This document shows positions 26,801 to 41,300 of a DNA stretch of 64,000 nt, one piece after another. The position numbers and the translations under genes are program-made. The stretch is from Reticulitermes speratus (Eukaryota > Arthropoda > Insecta > Blattodea > Rhinotermitidae): NCBI GenBank assembly GCA_021186555.1, contig JAJKFL010000014.1:19977533-20041532 (forward strand), in the 5' to 3' direction. The number at the start of each line of letters is the position of its first letter. The stretch's first letter is position 1. The notes under the pieces are model-generated. The model did not search any database. It was not told the origin of the DNA and saw only the letters and a program-made list of their open reading frames with translations.

Positions 26801-28448
26801 TTTGTTAGCAAGATTGGCAAACATTAGGAAATAAAATGGTACAAGAAACATCTTTTAGGACCACACTTATTTACTAATGTTGATTTATCAGATTTCAACA
26901 TAACAGTACCTTCACATTGACAAACTGTTTACAAAAGCTGCTAAAAATGTTGTTAGTACACATGCATAACTGAACCTTGTGATACCAAGCGTTCTTGGTA
27001 TGATGAAAAAGGCCAGGCACAGTGTCATGTTCTTCTGCAGCCACTTAGAATCAAGTGACAAAGCTTGTCCCACACAATGCATCTTTTTCAAAAGTCTTTG
27101 CCCTTCAGATGGACCAACAGGTACAAGTAGGGGTGAAATCAGGCAATTACAGAGGCCACAAAACCAGTACACTTCATTCTCTCCATCAATCTGGGTAGTG
27201 AAGAGTCCAAAGACTGCTTAACATAATGGGTAGAATGAGAAGCTGCATCATGCATAAATCACATATCATGCTACCATGATACATCCTTCAGCAGTTGAGG
27301 TAGCTCTTCCATTGCCATATCTTGCACACAAAGTGGTTGCAACAAGTTGTTTTACGAGTTTATTGGCTTCAGTTTTAGCAGAACACAATCATTATATACA
27401 CTGCAAATAATGAAGGATCACCTCATATACTGATCATCAATAATTCATACACTGAAATTTCCAAACTTCATAACTCCATGGAGCAGAGTTCTTCAGAAGC
27501 TAACACTCACTCAAGAAATTTGTCTTCTATGCATCCTGCCAAAATATTAAATACAATAACAATTACTGTTATGGCTATAACAAAATTCAAACTTTTAACC
27601 AAATGAGAAAACCATGAAATGCTTAAACAACTACCTCTTAGAAGAAACATTATTATAGACCCGAAGCAGGAAACAGGAACAGCAAATCTGACTGCATGAG
27701 GGTGGTGTCACTATCAGTGGAAGTGTCAGTAAGTGGACTTACTGACTGACCAACTCCCTGGAGCAGGTCCTTCTTCAGAAGCCGACAGTTGCTCATCTGT
27801 TCAAGAACTATCCCACATTTTATGAAACCCAGCTGTCCATTACTGGGTTCACAACAGCCTGTCAGTGGATACTATCCTCAGCCTTTGCATCACACATTTT
27901 AATTTTATCCTATCATATGAAGTCCAAAAGAATTTAGTCTTTGCTGTATGTATGATAAGCATAATTACTTTGGCTAAGGAGTGCATGTGTTCAGCCAGTA
28001 CTTCGTTCTCGGGCTCCGTGTCAATGGCTTTGAGTAGTTCCGGACAGATGAAGCTCCACATCCCTTGCAGATATGATGAACCTACACAAACACCAAAGGA
28101 AAATCAAAGCTGATGTAATGAATAAAAAATTTGAGGGGACCTGTTAGGATTCAAATGTGAATATATTGGTCGTGTAGATGGGCTTAAAATTAAGAAAACC
28201 TGAATCTTACAAGAAGGCCTATATTATGTAAACAACTGTTTCCATGGGGGCTAACTGGTGTTCAACAGAACTTAAGCCTTTCACTCAAGTATTTACAGGC
28301 TGCATTGCCCATTAACAGGTCTGATGTGCTGACTGGTAAAAACTATTTTGTGTTTAATTTTGTAATTCTACAACAGATCTTACATATTTATAACAGCAAG
28401 ATGGTAATAAATTGATTGCAATTAAGATACAACTGTACTTTAAAAAAC

Positions 28449-28484
<36 letters not shown>

Positions 28485-29292
28485 TATGCATGTCAGTAAG
28501 TCATACAGTGTGTACTGGTGAAACATGGTGCTAGCAGTCACATCCAAAGGCACATGATACGCATACATTTTAGCTGTCAGTGATGATAGCAGGTACACAT
28601 GCATGCAGACACACTACAGCTGCAAGAGTGATAACAACTTAAAGCTACTTGAAAGCAACACACACGATCAGAACAAAAACTTTGTTACTATGGAGTGATA
28701 TAACACACAGCTAGTTGACAACAGTACTATACCATATTTACCTGAACATAAGAAAAATTGTTTTCTAATTCATCATCTCTAAAATGGGGGCATCACCTTA
28801 TAATCATGCAAAAAGTTAAGCAATTTGCTTGTAGGTATCTTCCTGAAAACTGATGACTGTATTACATGCAATGTCATCTAATATTGAGGTAAATCTGATC
28901 ATCAACAACTGCTTCACCACTGCATGGAGTGCAGGCAATAACTTGTTGGGGAATACTGGAAACATGTCTTCTTATGTGACTACTCTCACAATCCAATTAG
29001 CATAGATGCCATTCTTTCAAAACACACAACTTTAACTTTCAAATTATGCTATTACCATTAGACTAGATGATAACACATTACGAAGGAGGTCAAACCTTTG
29101 ATTTTGGCACAGTCAAGCAGGTAAGGTAAACTCTCTGCAGCAGCCGTTCGTACACCATCATGAAAATAGAATTTGAGCATAGGGACCATCAGCTTCACCA
29201 CTTCTTCTGCATAGTCTGCAAAACCTTCCTTCAATTCTCGAGCATAACAAACTAACATTTCACAAGCTGAGGCTTTGTCTTCCAATCCTGTA

Positions 29293-29328
<36 letters not shown>

Positions 29329-32300
29329 GTTTCCACTTATCACAGATAACTAAAACTGAAAAATGATCATGTTACAGAATAACATAATTTACCTCTTGGT
29401 TGAATCTGCAATTTCAGAAAACTTATATTTTGGAACAGAATAAAATGGGCATTTTCAAGTCCCATTATACTCCTACACATGTGAAAGAAAGTTTTGCTTA
29501 TCACAAACAGAATCTGATAACAAAAACCACTTTTTATTAAACTTTGTACCTGGTAAATGTAAGTGAAAAAAATGTTACATTCATCATCTAAGGGCTTCTA
29601 AAATCTTGTATTCATTTACAAAGAAATACCATTCAATACAGTAATTTAATTTTTCAATGCTGGGAATATCAGTTTCATTAAAATTTCCTGTATTAACACC
29701 TACATTTAGGAGCATATTTCTTCATATCCATCTGACAATGGGTAAACAAGAACATTATTGTCTTCATGTTTGCTCAAAACATGTCACAAATAGATCAGCA
29801 GTTTGCAAAACTATGCAAGCATTCTGCTATATACACAAATCTGTCTTGAGAACTAATTGGTTTCTGGACTTTGTTCATCGTCCGGAAATCTGAAATCACG
29901 ACGTTTTGGAAGCTGGATCTGCTTCCATCCTCAGGTGCAGGAGGAACTGAGTAGGTGTCTCCCTCCCCCTTCACCTGAGGACGGAAGCAGATCTAGCTTC
30001 CGAAACGTTGATATTTTAGATTTCCGGATGATGGACAAAGTCCAGAAACCAATTAGTTCTCAATGTTACATACCATCGTCAGAACCTTTTAGAATTTACA
30101 AACCTGTCTCTTCAGTTCACCCAAGTTCTGGAAGTTCATGTGTAGGTGCTAGACACAAACCCCAGACCATGTTGCAAATTACGTTTTATGACTGATCTAC
30201 CTCCGCACCACCAGCTATAGTGATTACCATTGTGGAAGCAGTTGTGACGTCCTATTTTAAGGAGCTATTATGCCACCTTCTATGTGGGTCTGGAGAAATC
30301 CATAAAAGCCTGTCTGAATGGCTCATCTCCAGTTCAAGTTCTGAACCAGGCACAATGCAGTACAGTGCAAAATTCAAAGCAAATGAAATAGTAGCATCTC
30401 ATGATTAAAACAGCATGATTAGACACTATATTAGAAACTGTTACTGCTACATCTCTGCTTCAATAACAAGGAATAAATATGAAATGTGGGCAGAAATCAT
30501 ATGGCAATAAGAGGAGTGCTATGCAGCAAACTCCCTTTAATCTGTCATCTAATAATCAGGCACTTGAGGAGACTAGTTCCAAGACTAGTAGTTCTGTCAA
30601 CCATAACTTCCGGTACGCACTGATTCTGTGACTTTACCTTGGATTATAAGGCTGATATGTCCCTATCACAAACTTTCTCACCAAGCAGGATAGTCTTAGG
30701 TTTTTGTAAGTTGGTATCGTCCCACACCCTTCTGGCATCACAAGCAACTAGTGGGTCACACCACCGGTTTGGCACAATCCATAGCATTACTGTGAATTCT
30801 ATTTCCATCATGTTATATGAGGCACGCATTAATTACTCTTTGAGCTATTACAATGGCTTCAAAAGATCCAAAGATATGTAAACAATATACTGTTGGAAAC
30901 AGGAAACACATAACTTTAACAATTTCTCAGAAACTTCCAACAATTAGGAGGCTTGAAAGTGGCAAAAATTGAAGAGAGTTTACAGTTTCATATAACACTG
31001 GATCGACAACTATCTATGACATAAAGAAACAAAAGGGCAAATTCCAATTGTATATGGCAACACGTGAAACTGTGAAAAATCTTTTCAAGTTGCAGGAATT
31101 AAAAAGGCTTAAATTAGCACAATTTGGACAAGGTGTTAAGCCATTTACAGCAATGCATGCCAAAGAAAACCTTGTGAGTGGTCCAATGATAATTGGAAAA
31201 GCTAAGTCTTTTTATGATGAAATGAAAAAACTGACAAGTGCATATTCTCTGAGGGCAGGCTGCGAAATTTTAAGGAATGCCATGGCATTAGACAGCTCTC
31301 TCTTCTGACAGTTGTGCAGCTTAAGTATAGGAGCAGTAACAAAAAAATTACCTGTAAGAATGTAGGTCAATACAGATACTGTCCGACAATCCAGAATATC
31401 CGATAATCTGGCACCTGCCTGGTCCCACACATGCCAAATTTACTGCACCAGTTAACCCTTTGCTGCCGAACGTTCCCCAGATGGGTCACGCAGTGAGCCC
31501 TTTAATCATCCCGAACAACCCACAGAGGGGTCACCAACAGGGTGTCGCATTTGGAAGCATTTTTTTTCACCCTTATCACAGGTACTGCTAATGCTTATAT
31601 GTGGTAGGTTCCCTGAAGGCAAGGGCTTCTTTGTGGAGTGAGAATTACTCCCCCCCCCCCCCCCCTCGAAACCCTCCAAAAGTCCTGATTTAGAAGTCAA
31701 CACTTTAGAACTGCGCATTATGTTAGCTGACTAATACCGTTCCAGACACAGAATGGTTTGTTTATCACTTGCACTGGAGTCAAGTGTTGATTGTATATTA
31801 ACAGTGGGCTATGAAACGAGTACTAATTGAAGAGCTGAAAGGTTTTCAGTGGCTTACTGTAACGTGTATTGTTCAGATGAAACTAATATACAAAAACTGG
31901 AGATATCCATGAAAATCAATATTTACAGCTACAGCGGAGCTCACAGACGTGTCTCTTGTAGTTCTGGGGCACTCTTTAGGGGTTGCAGGGCAGTAATGTG
32001 CAATAAACAGCCGTCAAATATACTAAAAACATCGTGGGCAACCTTGAAAAGCAGGAATTTTACCCAGCATTCACATCATAGCCGTTTTGCTGTCACCATA
32101 TAAGTAGCCAATATCTTGGTCACATTAGGTTTCTGCAGCTGTGCCCAGTCACACACAACAACAGTCTTTGTAAAACACATGAGTGAGATTCGACCCCTGC
32201 CATAACATTCACTGGCCAGCAAACTCCGCCACCGTGTTTGTTCAGTGCGCTGCCAGAGAAAGGGCACAGTATTACAGGTGCACAAAATGTAATGTAGGTC

Positions 32301-35300
32301 TTGAGCATGGTGCTTTGTTTCATGGACTATTATACAAAAATAGTGTGGTGTGATAAATTAGTGATCCAAGATACCACGGAACTTCTGCAGCAACCAGAAG
32401 TACTTAATAAAATACTTACACTAAATTTTATATAATGCATGCAATTCACAGGCCTAAATTTTTTATAAAAGCATGTGAACATTTTTCACGCATTAATCAA
32501 TTCATAAACACACTGCGAAATTTTATTTCCTTAAATTTGAAGGAAAAGTCTATGAGATATGCTGTTTTTTTTTTTCTAAGAGTAAGCGTTAAGAATTGAA
32601 ATCCCCATTTAAAAACCTCGGCAGATTGGTGTTGCAGGGGGGGATTTAACTTCGCCATTAAAGGGTTAATGATGAACCCCTGAGATGATGTCACACTTTC
32701 TCATTTCCATCACCTTTTTCTACAACAAACAGAAATTACCTGATGTTCTGATGCCAAAGTTCTGCTGCTCCCCAAGAGATACAAACTGCCAATCAACATC
32801 TTCCTCAATGCCTTTCATATCCTCATTGTTAAGAAGGGCAACTTCAGGCTTCATGGATGCAGCTTTCATCACAGGGCCCATCACTAATGGTAGATACTGT
32901 TCAAACTGTTTCCCTGTAAATCACAGAGAGTATCCTCTCACTCAGTAAATACTTATGGATAAGCATATTCTCTACAAAGTCACTAACAGCACAGTTTTCA
33001 CAATGAAGAAAGCCACAAATTACGTACTGCTGTATTTCATTAAATACAGTAAAACCTCGATGCACCGTTTTTCAGGTGGATGGAAAACAAAAACGATACA
33101 TATGGGAAAACAAAAACGATACATATGGGAAAACAATTAAAAATTATAGATAAGAACAATTTAATTATTATTATTATTATTATTACTTCTTGCTGAAGAA
33201 AACCTTTGATTGACATTTGTTTTGTGCAAACTTTACGCCTCATTCAAAGTATGACTCTTCAAGGCCTAGAAAACTTTCACGATCACTGTCATTCGTGCTG
33301 TGCGCATAAAAGAAAGATTTTACTTTCATCAGCGCTTCATGCGTCTCGGCAAAGTTTGGTACAACTTCGGGTTTGCCATCTTCTTTTTCTACTCCTTCCC
33401 CCTCCACACTCCCGGAAGCCACGAGGCTCTCGCACAGCTCCTGCACTGTTTCTACACCACTGGTTGCCACGTGACTGTCCACAGAGACGTAGTCCTCGAA
33501 TATATCTTTGTTCACGCCACTGAACTTTTCCCAGTCTTGGCGGAAATCATCCTCATCAATACGATATCACTATCGCCTGAAGATTGTCCCTGCACGTAAC
33601 CAGCTTTCCAAAAACAATTTTTGATTGTCTGCTGGGTTACTTGTTGCAAGGCTGCCACAGTGTAGTGCAAAGCTTCCAACACGTTTATCTTCTTTTTCCT
33701 ATCTTTGCCTGCATCCATTAAGCAAACAGCTGTTTGCACGAGGCATTTTCTATAAAGCTGCTTATAACATTTTATTACCTCTAAATCAAGGGGCTGGAAC
33801 ACACTTGCACAATTTGCCAGGTACTGTATGACTTTTACATTTCTTAGAAACGCTGTATACTTTGGATGTGCAGCACAATTGTCCACAAAGAGGAGAATGT
33901 TCCTGTTTTGCGCACCCATACTTGTGTCTAATGAACGCAGAAATGAAGAAAAAATGTCTGTGGTCAACCACGCTTTATTGTTTGCATGGTATTTGGAGGG
34001 TAATTTTTTTATATTCTTGAAACATCGTGGTTTTGGAGATTTTCTGATAACAATCGGCACTTGTTTGTCACTTCCATCACTGTTAACACAAAGTAAAACA
34101 GTAACTTTTCCCGAGTCTTTCAAAGATCTTGTATAAAAATATACATGCATCTCAATCTCGCAGCAAACCAAAATGATAAAAATTAAGGCAATTTTCTCAT
34201 TCTGGTATTTGGTTCAACACGCAGCAGGCAATCCAAGCAGCACTAACATAGCAATACATGCGCGCACAGCGCACTAAATCGTCGTTTCAAATTTAAAAAA
34301 AACTATCCATGTGGGAAAATGTTGCGTCAGGACTGTGATTTTCAATGATCGATGCAATAAAACAAAAGTTTGAGGACCCATGGAAGCGGGAAAAATAGTG
34401 TTATTTATAAGGGGCTAGTTCCGGTACCAAATAAGGCAGACAATATATGCGGGAAAACGAAGGTAATGGGAACGATGCAACGAGGTTCCACTGTATATAT
34501 ATATTAACAAATGAAAAGTAATAGTTACATATCTCTACCACATTTACATTATACGCCACACATACATTTTGTATGAAAACTGCTTTTGCGACACTTAGGC
34601 TAAGCCCGCATGAGAGTCCTTTGCCATTCATACACAGAAGTTCAAAGCCACTCATGTGGTCTTTAGCCTTAATCAGTCTGATTTCATTTCCATGTAAAGT
34701 ATACATTGGAATGGAGGAACTGTGACCAAAATTAAATTCAGACAACTTTTGGTATCCAGTCTGCATCATACACACAAGTATGACATATCCAGTATTCTTC
34801 CCTTTATTTGATGCACGCATTTTGTGCAGTGTTCTAATATATTCTAAACCTGTTTACTGACCTAATATCTTGCATATTCTTGCCCAGGCAGAGATCAGAT
34901 ATGAAGTCTGGGGATCATCATCCTGTAGATCTCCTGTCTGTGTCTTCAGCAACATGTCCATTACTTCACTTGCATCATGCATGAACTGGATGAACATATA
35001 CAATACAATTACTATACATTCGTATTAGTACTCGCTGGAATCATATCAGGTTCTCCAGCTCAATGTGAAGTTTATCCCATGATGATAAAGGGGGAGATAA
35101 GAAAAACATGACACGAGGGAGGGAGAGGGGAATGGTACAAAGTAACTGCACCAGTATTCTTTAAATGATGTCATATACAAAACACAAAAGGCTTCTGGAC
35201 ACCATACACTGAAGTTTTGGGATATACAGCCAGTGAACTACTACGTGGGACTGAACTCTCTCTAAATAAGCAGAATTTAAAGAAAACTATCAGAACCATC

Positions 35301-38300
35301 ATTGAAAATGTTGTTTCAAATTTCATAAAGTACCCTAAATTTCTCTCTTACTAGACATAATTATATCTGTACATATCAGAACTTCAATACGTGCAGCTCT
35401 ATTATTACGTGTACTTATGTCATTACATAACACATTATGTTATGCAATAACAACAGAATTCTTGTTCACGCCTTCCCCCTCATGCATCAGGCATCACCAT
35501 GACTGCCATACAAACACCTAACTAGAACAAAACAGAATACAGAAGGGTGGGCAATGCAGTGACCGTGCACTTCGACTGGTATCGATCTTTTGTGCAACCC
35601 ATTGGCTCATTCATTTAGCAGTCCCACTCCTTGAACAAAGTGCAGTATCTTGCGGAGATGTCTTCACAGTCACTTGGTTTCATAAAATGACGACCCAGGT
35701 GCCTGAATCTTAACATGGCCAAAGCCACGTAGTCATAAAGAACATGCGAGGCCATTTCAGATCCTGTTTGCATCAATCACACTCAGGACTGTTTACCAGC
35801 ACCAGTTTAAATAGGTGTCCTTTTAAATGACTATTCTGTTAGCAACCCTGTCATTATTCTTAGCTGGTTTCTGCTCAGACTGAACAACTACCCAGCTTTT
35901 TTTTACAGGGGGTTTGTTAAGAAAGCCCTTAGCCTGCCTTTGTCCATGTATGCACTGCCAATGCTCCTCGTGTTTCCTACTTGTTCAGTCCCTAATCACC
36001 CCCTGGCAACCTTTGCAGATATACCAAGTGCAGGCTGCGGTCCTATGAGTGGATGTGAGGAGCCTTGTCTGGCTAACTGATCAGCTATTTCATTTCCATC
36101 AATTCCCATGTGTCCTGACACCCATACCAGTTGGATCATGTTATGTTCTGCCAGTGTCACCAGGGACTGATGGCAATCCCAGACCAATTTAACACCTAAC
36201 TACAAGTACAAATTATTTCTTGACAGTTTAAAGCTGTTCACTTATCAAGAGATTCTCCGCTTTAGTGGAGCCTGAAGTTTCATTACCAAGTTCACAAATG
36301 TGCATCACTGAACTCTATCCAAAATCAACTCTATTCATTCCAAGAGGTCCTCGAAGTTTCAAACTACAACTTCGTATTTATTTTTCATTTCCTCATACAC
36401 ACTACATGTCCTGTTCACCTGACCCTCAATTTAATTGCCTTAATATTATCAGTTAAAGAGCACAAATTATAAAAGTACATCATATAAGTTTCTCAATCTT
36501 TAGAGAAGAAAGAGAAAAATTAAAGATTTTAAACTGTATGCTACTAAGAATTTTTAAAATTTAATCTGATCTTAATTTTGGAGAACTATGGTGCCATGTT
36601 ACATGGGAGTTTCATTTAGGGAGAATCAAAGTCCCTTAGTCATTGTGTTACATATAAAGCTGTAAGGATGATAAATGTAATTATGATGCTGTATGGGTTA
36701 CATTCCATGTTTCACACAGCTTAAAAATAACACACCAGGTTATGGTTAAAAAGCTACTGTACAGCTGGGCTCCAGAAATGCTTTTGACTGCTAGCCACAA
36801 GCTAGTTAATAAAGACCAGTGGTAAGCACATTTTTATTTCAATCTAATGTAAACATATATTAAATACAGGGTTCACTTTCATACTGAGCTGCTCTTAACA
36901 TTTCACATTAAGGTTTTAAACACAACTAGGCCTCTTTTTATATGGGAACATTCTGATACTATGGACAGGACAAGCGGATTTTAAGTGGCTAATAGATTCA
37001 GAATGCATCTCAAAGCAAGGTGAGAGGATGTGGACTGGATTAAACTGGCTCAGAATAGGGTCCATTATAGGGTCCCTTGCAAACACAGAAACAAAACTCA
37101 GGGTTCCTTACAGCAGGGTATTTAATGGTAACCTAAGATTACCACATTCTGAAGACCTATGCCCCATATAGTTAGTGGATTTTAAGTTGTATTCCTCTAA
37201 TACTTGTGCAATATTTACAAGTTCATAACTACAAAGGTCAATAAAGTTACGGTACTATGAAAGAGTATCCACTTGTTTTAAAATAATTCTGACATTCTGA
37301 TTTTAAATCTGGATGTAAAAGATTTCCACATCACAGTTTTTAACAAAACTGTATCATACGAACCATACAAACAATTTGCATACAAGAACTTACAAAACAT
37401 CAGTGATTCCACATCCAACACAGGAACTGCAGGGGAATGAGCAAGGCATATTGGGCATGCAGTTCTTGGATAGCTGACACTGCCTGCTTCTGTGGCAGCA
37501 CAGTGAATAACTGCCCACATTTATCCACATGTATTTAACTTATATATACACAGTAAACCCCCAATTTAATGTTCCCGCATTTAGTGAAATCCCAGATTTG
37601 GTGATGATTTTTTCATGTCCCGACAATAGCTCCATATAAACAATGTAACCTTCATTTAATGAAAACCTCGATTTATTGAAATATATTCTAATCCCCCAGC
37701 AATTCATTACATAGGGGTTTTACTGTGTATATATATATTTATATACATATTTATTTCTTTAGATTTTCAACTGTGTTTAGTCAAAACTGCACTCAGCAAG
37801 GTATTACTTACTGCATATCCCTTGGTAAAAGTTGACAAATGAAGAGGTCATGTAAGAATATATTTCATCAGTGAACAGAGGTTTATTCTCATTTAAATAA
37901 AGGCATTATTTAAAACGGCACAGTAACTGGTACGTATGCTCATGCAACTGCCAAACAAATAAAAATGAAGGACAGCACCAGAACTGCCAGCAATATGGGG
38001 TACAGAAACCTTATTTAGTATCATCAGGTCTTTAGATCTGAGCACAACCAACCAACTAACCTTCTCAGCACCAACAGCTAATCCAATAAGGCTAACACAT
38101 TCAATAGCTTTCCCACGAAGCATCTTCAGCTCCTCTGTATTCGCATTCTGGATAATGTATTTGAGACAGGGCATCATGCCATCATAATATGCTACAAACT
38201 GCTCCTCTGAGGTGTCCGCAACAGAAGCGATTGTTGTTACAACTTGTTCTAGCACAAGTTTTGTGCCCTTCTCCACAAGCTGCATAAGAAATTATACATA

Positions 38301-41300
38301 CATAAAGACAAAACTGGCTTCCATTCAGAAAGTTTGTGCTGCTTGGCTGTCCACAGTACCACCTGACTTACCTCTTCAAACTTTGTGCATAGTATAGATT
38401 CCAGCTTACTCATGATGGCATCAAGATATTGCGTCAGGATGTTCTTTGGGCAGGCTTCACTGAAATTTACAAGTGCAGCACCTGCATGTGCCTGAACTCT
38501 TGGGACAGTATTGTCATCTAGGACCATAAGCAATCCAGGTACAACTTTATCATGAAACTTCTTTTCAAAAAGTGGAGCAAAATCCGTTGACATCTGCCCA
38601 ATAGCATTACAAGCTGCATACCTCACCCGTGGATGCTAAAAAAACAGCAAATTAAAAAAGGTTATATCAGTGAAACATTTTGTAATGAATGTTTGTTCAA
38701 CAAAACAAGCCTATGTTTTCACACTGTGTTATTTATCCAAACCCCGGCAAATTCTTACAGAATAGAGACAAACAGAATAAAATTTATTTACATCCCATAC
38801 ATTCTTTATAGTACAGACAAAGGACATGTCACACTACAAATTTAACCTTTAGTCTGCTAATGTGTACTTTTGGTCGAGCTCCATTTGGCAACACTGAAAA
38901 TGCTTTCTTTGTCTCTGTCTACAAAATATGGCATCTTTGAAGCAATCTGCAATGATTTTTATAGTTGTATCTTTGTGTAAACACTTAGCCAGCTCCAAAC
39001 TTAGGCCCTTAATTGGCCATAAGTGCGTAAGTGTCATAAGTGCTTAAAATACACTGTGCAGTTAGGCCATTCTTGCACTTTGCAAATGGAATGTTGGTCA
39101 TAAAACCATCTGGGTTTATGACGCAGCCAAGTAGAGGCTCTAAGGGAAAGGGGAATGAAAGATTTCTATTGACTAGTTTGCAGATAATCGTCTGAACACA
39201 GCTGAGAGTTTGCTGTTGAACGGGTTGCTTGTATTTTCTTTGGCTGCAAAACACAACGTTGTAAGGCTTCATGTGCGAAATGGGCTCATCTGCTGTCTCC
39301 GAACCAAACACATGAAATCATTATGGATTCAGAAAGCGACGAGGCGGAATATAATGCATCTGGTACCGAGGATGAAGAAGTGGAGCCACGCCCACCGTCA
39401 CGGTCTCCCAGTTCTAGAAACCCACCTTGTTATGCAGTAAGGATATTTACAGCATTTTAAAGGCATTCTGAGCAATGTTTGCTTCCTTCCCCACAAAATG
39501 CTGTTTATTTCATACATTTATCCAAATTAGTTCTAGAAATATTAACGTTTTTGTAAAGCATGTGCAAAATTTAAATACACATGCAAAAGAATTTGGTGAG
39601 CTGGGATTAAACATGGCATTTAAAAGGTTAATACAATAAAATACAAATATGAAATAGTGGTTGGTGGAACTGTTTATATAATCTTGTGAGAATACCATAT
39701 TATGCAGACCAAAAATAGAGCAAGGTATTTGTGCCAAAAATTACTTAATAATATGAATACTATACTGAGCTTTGAGTTCAAAATATTTCTGTAGTGTAAA
39801 AAGAGTGAACTAAGATACAATCTTTAAATGTTCACTACATTCTTTTATATCATGCTTAGTATTTTAACGTTACATGGAAGAGCAGTGCATAACTTGGTTC
39901 CAGCACAGCACATACACTTCTGGTAACTAGTGAGATTAGCACAAGGCACATGGAGGTCATGTTTAGGTCTTGTATTTATACTGCGTATCTCTAGATTTGT
40001 GTTAAATTCTTCTATGCTGTCTACAACGAGAAACAGTGATGAGGATAGGTATTCATTGGCGAAGGAAGGTATACTAAATTTCTTAAAAATTCCCTACAAG
40101 AAACTCTTCTGCGAGATTTGACATTTCCACAGCACTGATGTTGAAGATGAAGGTCTTCTGGACGGCTACACTGTACCTTGAATATCACGGAAGTACAGGC
40201 CTTCAAAATACCAGCAATCAACAGCCCCGCTACTCAGTGACACAGCTCAGGAGCCCTGAATCAACAGCCTCTTTACTTTCACCTCCAAGTAATCTAATAA
40301 CTTCATTTTGGATGGTATATTTCTTTGCTGTCTGTTGATTCCCGAAAAGGTAACTCCATAAGACATAATGGAATGAAAATATGCAGAATCAACTGATTTT
40401 AAAGCCTCTGTTGTCACTAGCAGAATAACTGCCGTCATGGCAAAGCCAGCTGAACCAAGTTGACCAACTCAAAATTGTGCTGGATAGGAGCATGTGCATT
40501 CAGAAAGTTCTATGTCCTATTTTAGTGTATGCAGTTCCCATTCCGATTCTTCAGTATGGGGCTGCGTGCTGGGATCCATACAGGGAGGGACAGATAAATG
40601 CGTTAGACCAGGTACAACAGAAAGCTGCTAAATTTGCAAATCATACGACCGATTTGAACTGGGAAACTTTGGCGCAGCGCAGAACGACAGCGCGCTTATG
40701 TGCTCTCTTCAAAGCATACACTGGCGAACGGGCTTGGAAGACTATAGGCGACAGACTACAAAGGCCACACTATCTGAGCAGGGTTGATCATAATCGGAAA
40801 ATTAGGAACAGGAAGCAAAGGACGGATATCGGAAAATTCTCCTTTGTAAATAGGACCATCCAACTCTGGAACAAACTACCTGCAGATGCTTTAGGGACTT
40901 TCCCTTGTAAGCCGAGTATTTTTAGGAAGAGGGTTAGGAAAGTGATAAGTGAAGTGTAGGGTATAGAGGGTGGGGAAAAATATCTAATAATACAGTGAAA
41001 TGAAGGTATAGAGGGTGGGGAAAAATATCTAATAATACAGTGAAGTGAAGTGAAGTAAAGGGAGGCAAAACGGGGAATTCCGTGATGTGTATATAAGCGT
41101 AGTGAAGTGATGGTGCAATTGAAATGTGTGTGTATCATTTTTTGAAAACATGGAATTTTATTTTTGTATAGTGTTTGACTCATTGCTTGGTATACAAAAT
41201 TACTTTTAACTCTGATTCATTTACGTTAGGTTTTAGGTTAGGCTTAACAACTCTTTCTTTTTGCAGTATGTGTGTTTTGATGTGTTTGTATTATTTAATT

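Noticed and set aside
28452..28482. CRISPR array or other direct-repeat array
   Set aside because: All short direct repeats here are simple microsatellites or minisatellites; there are no spaced repeats.
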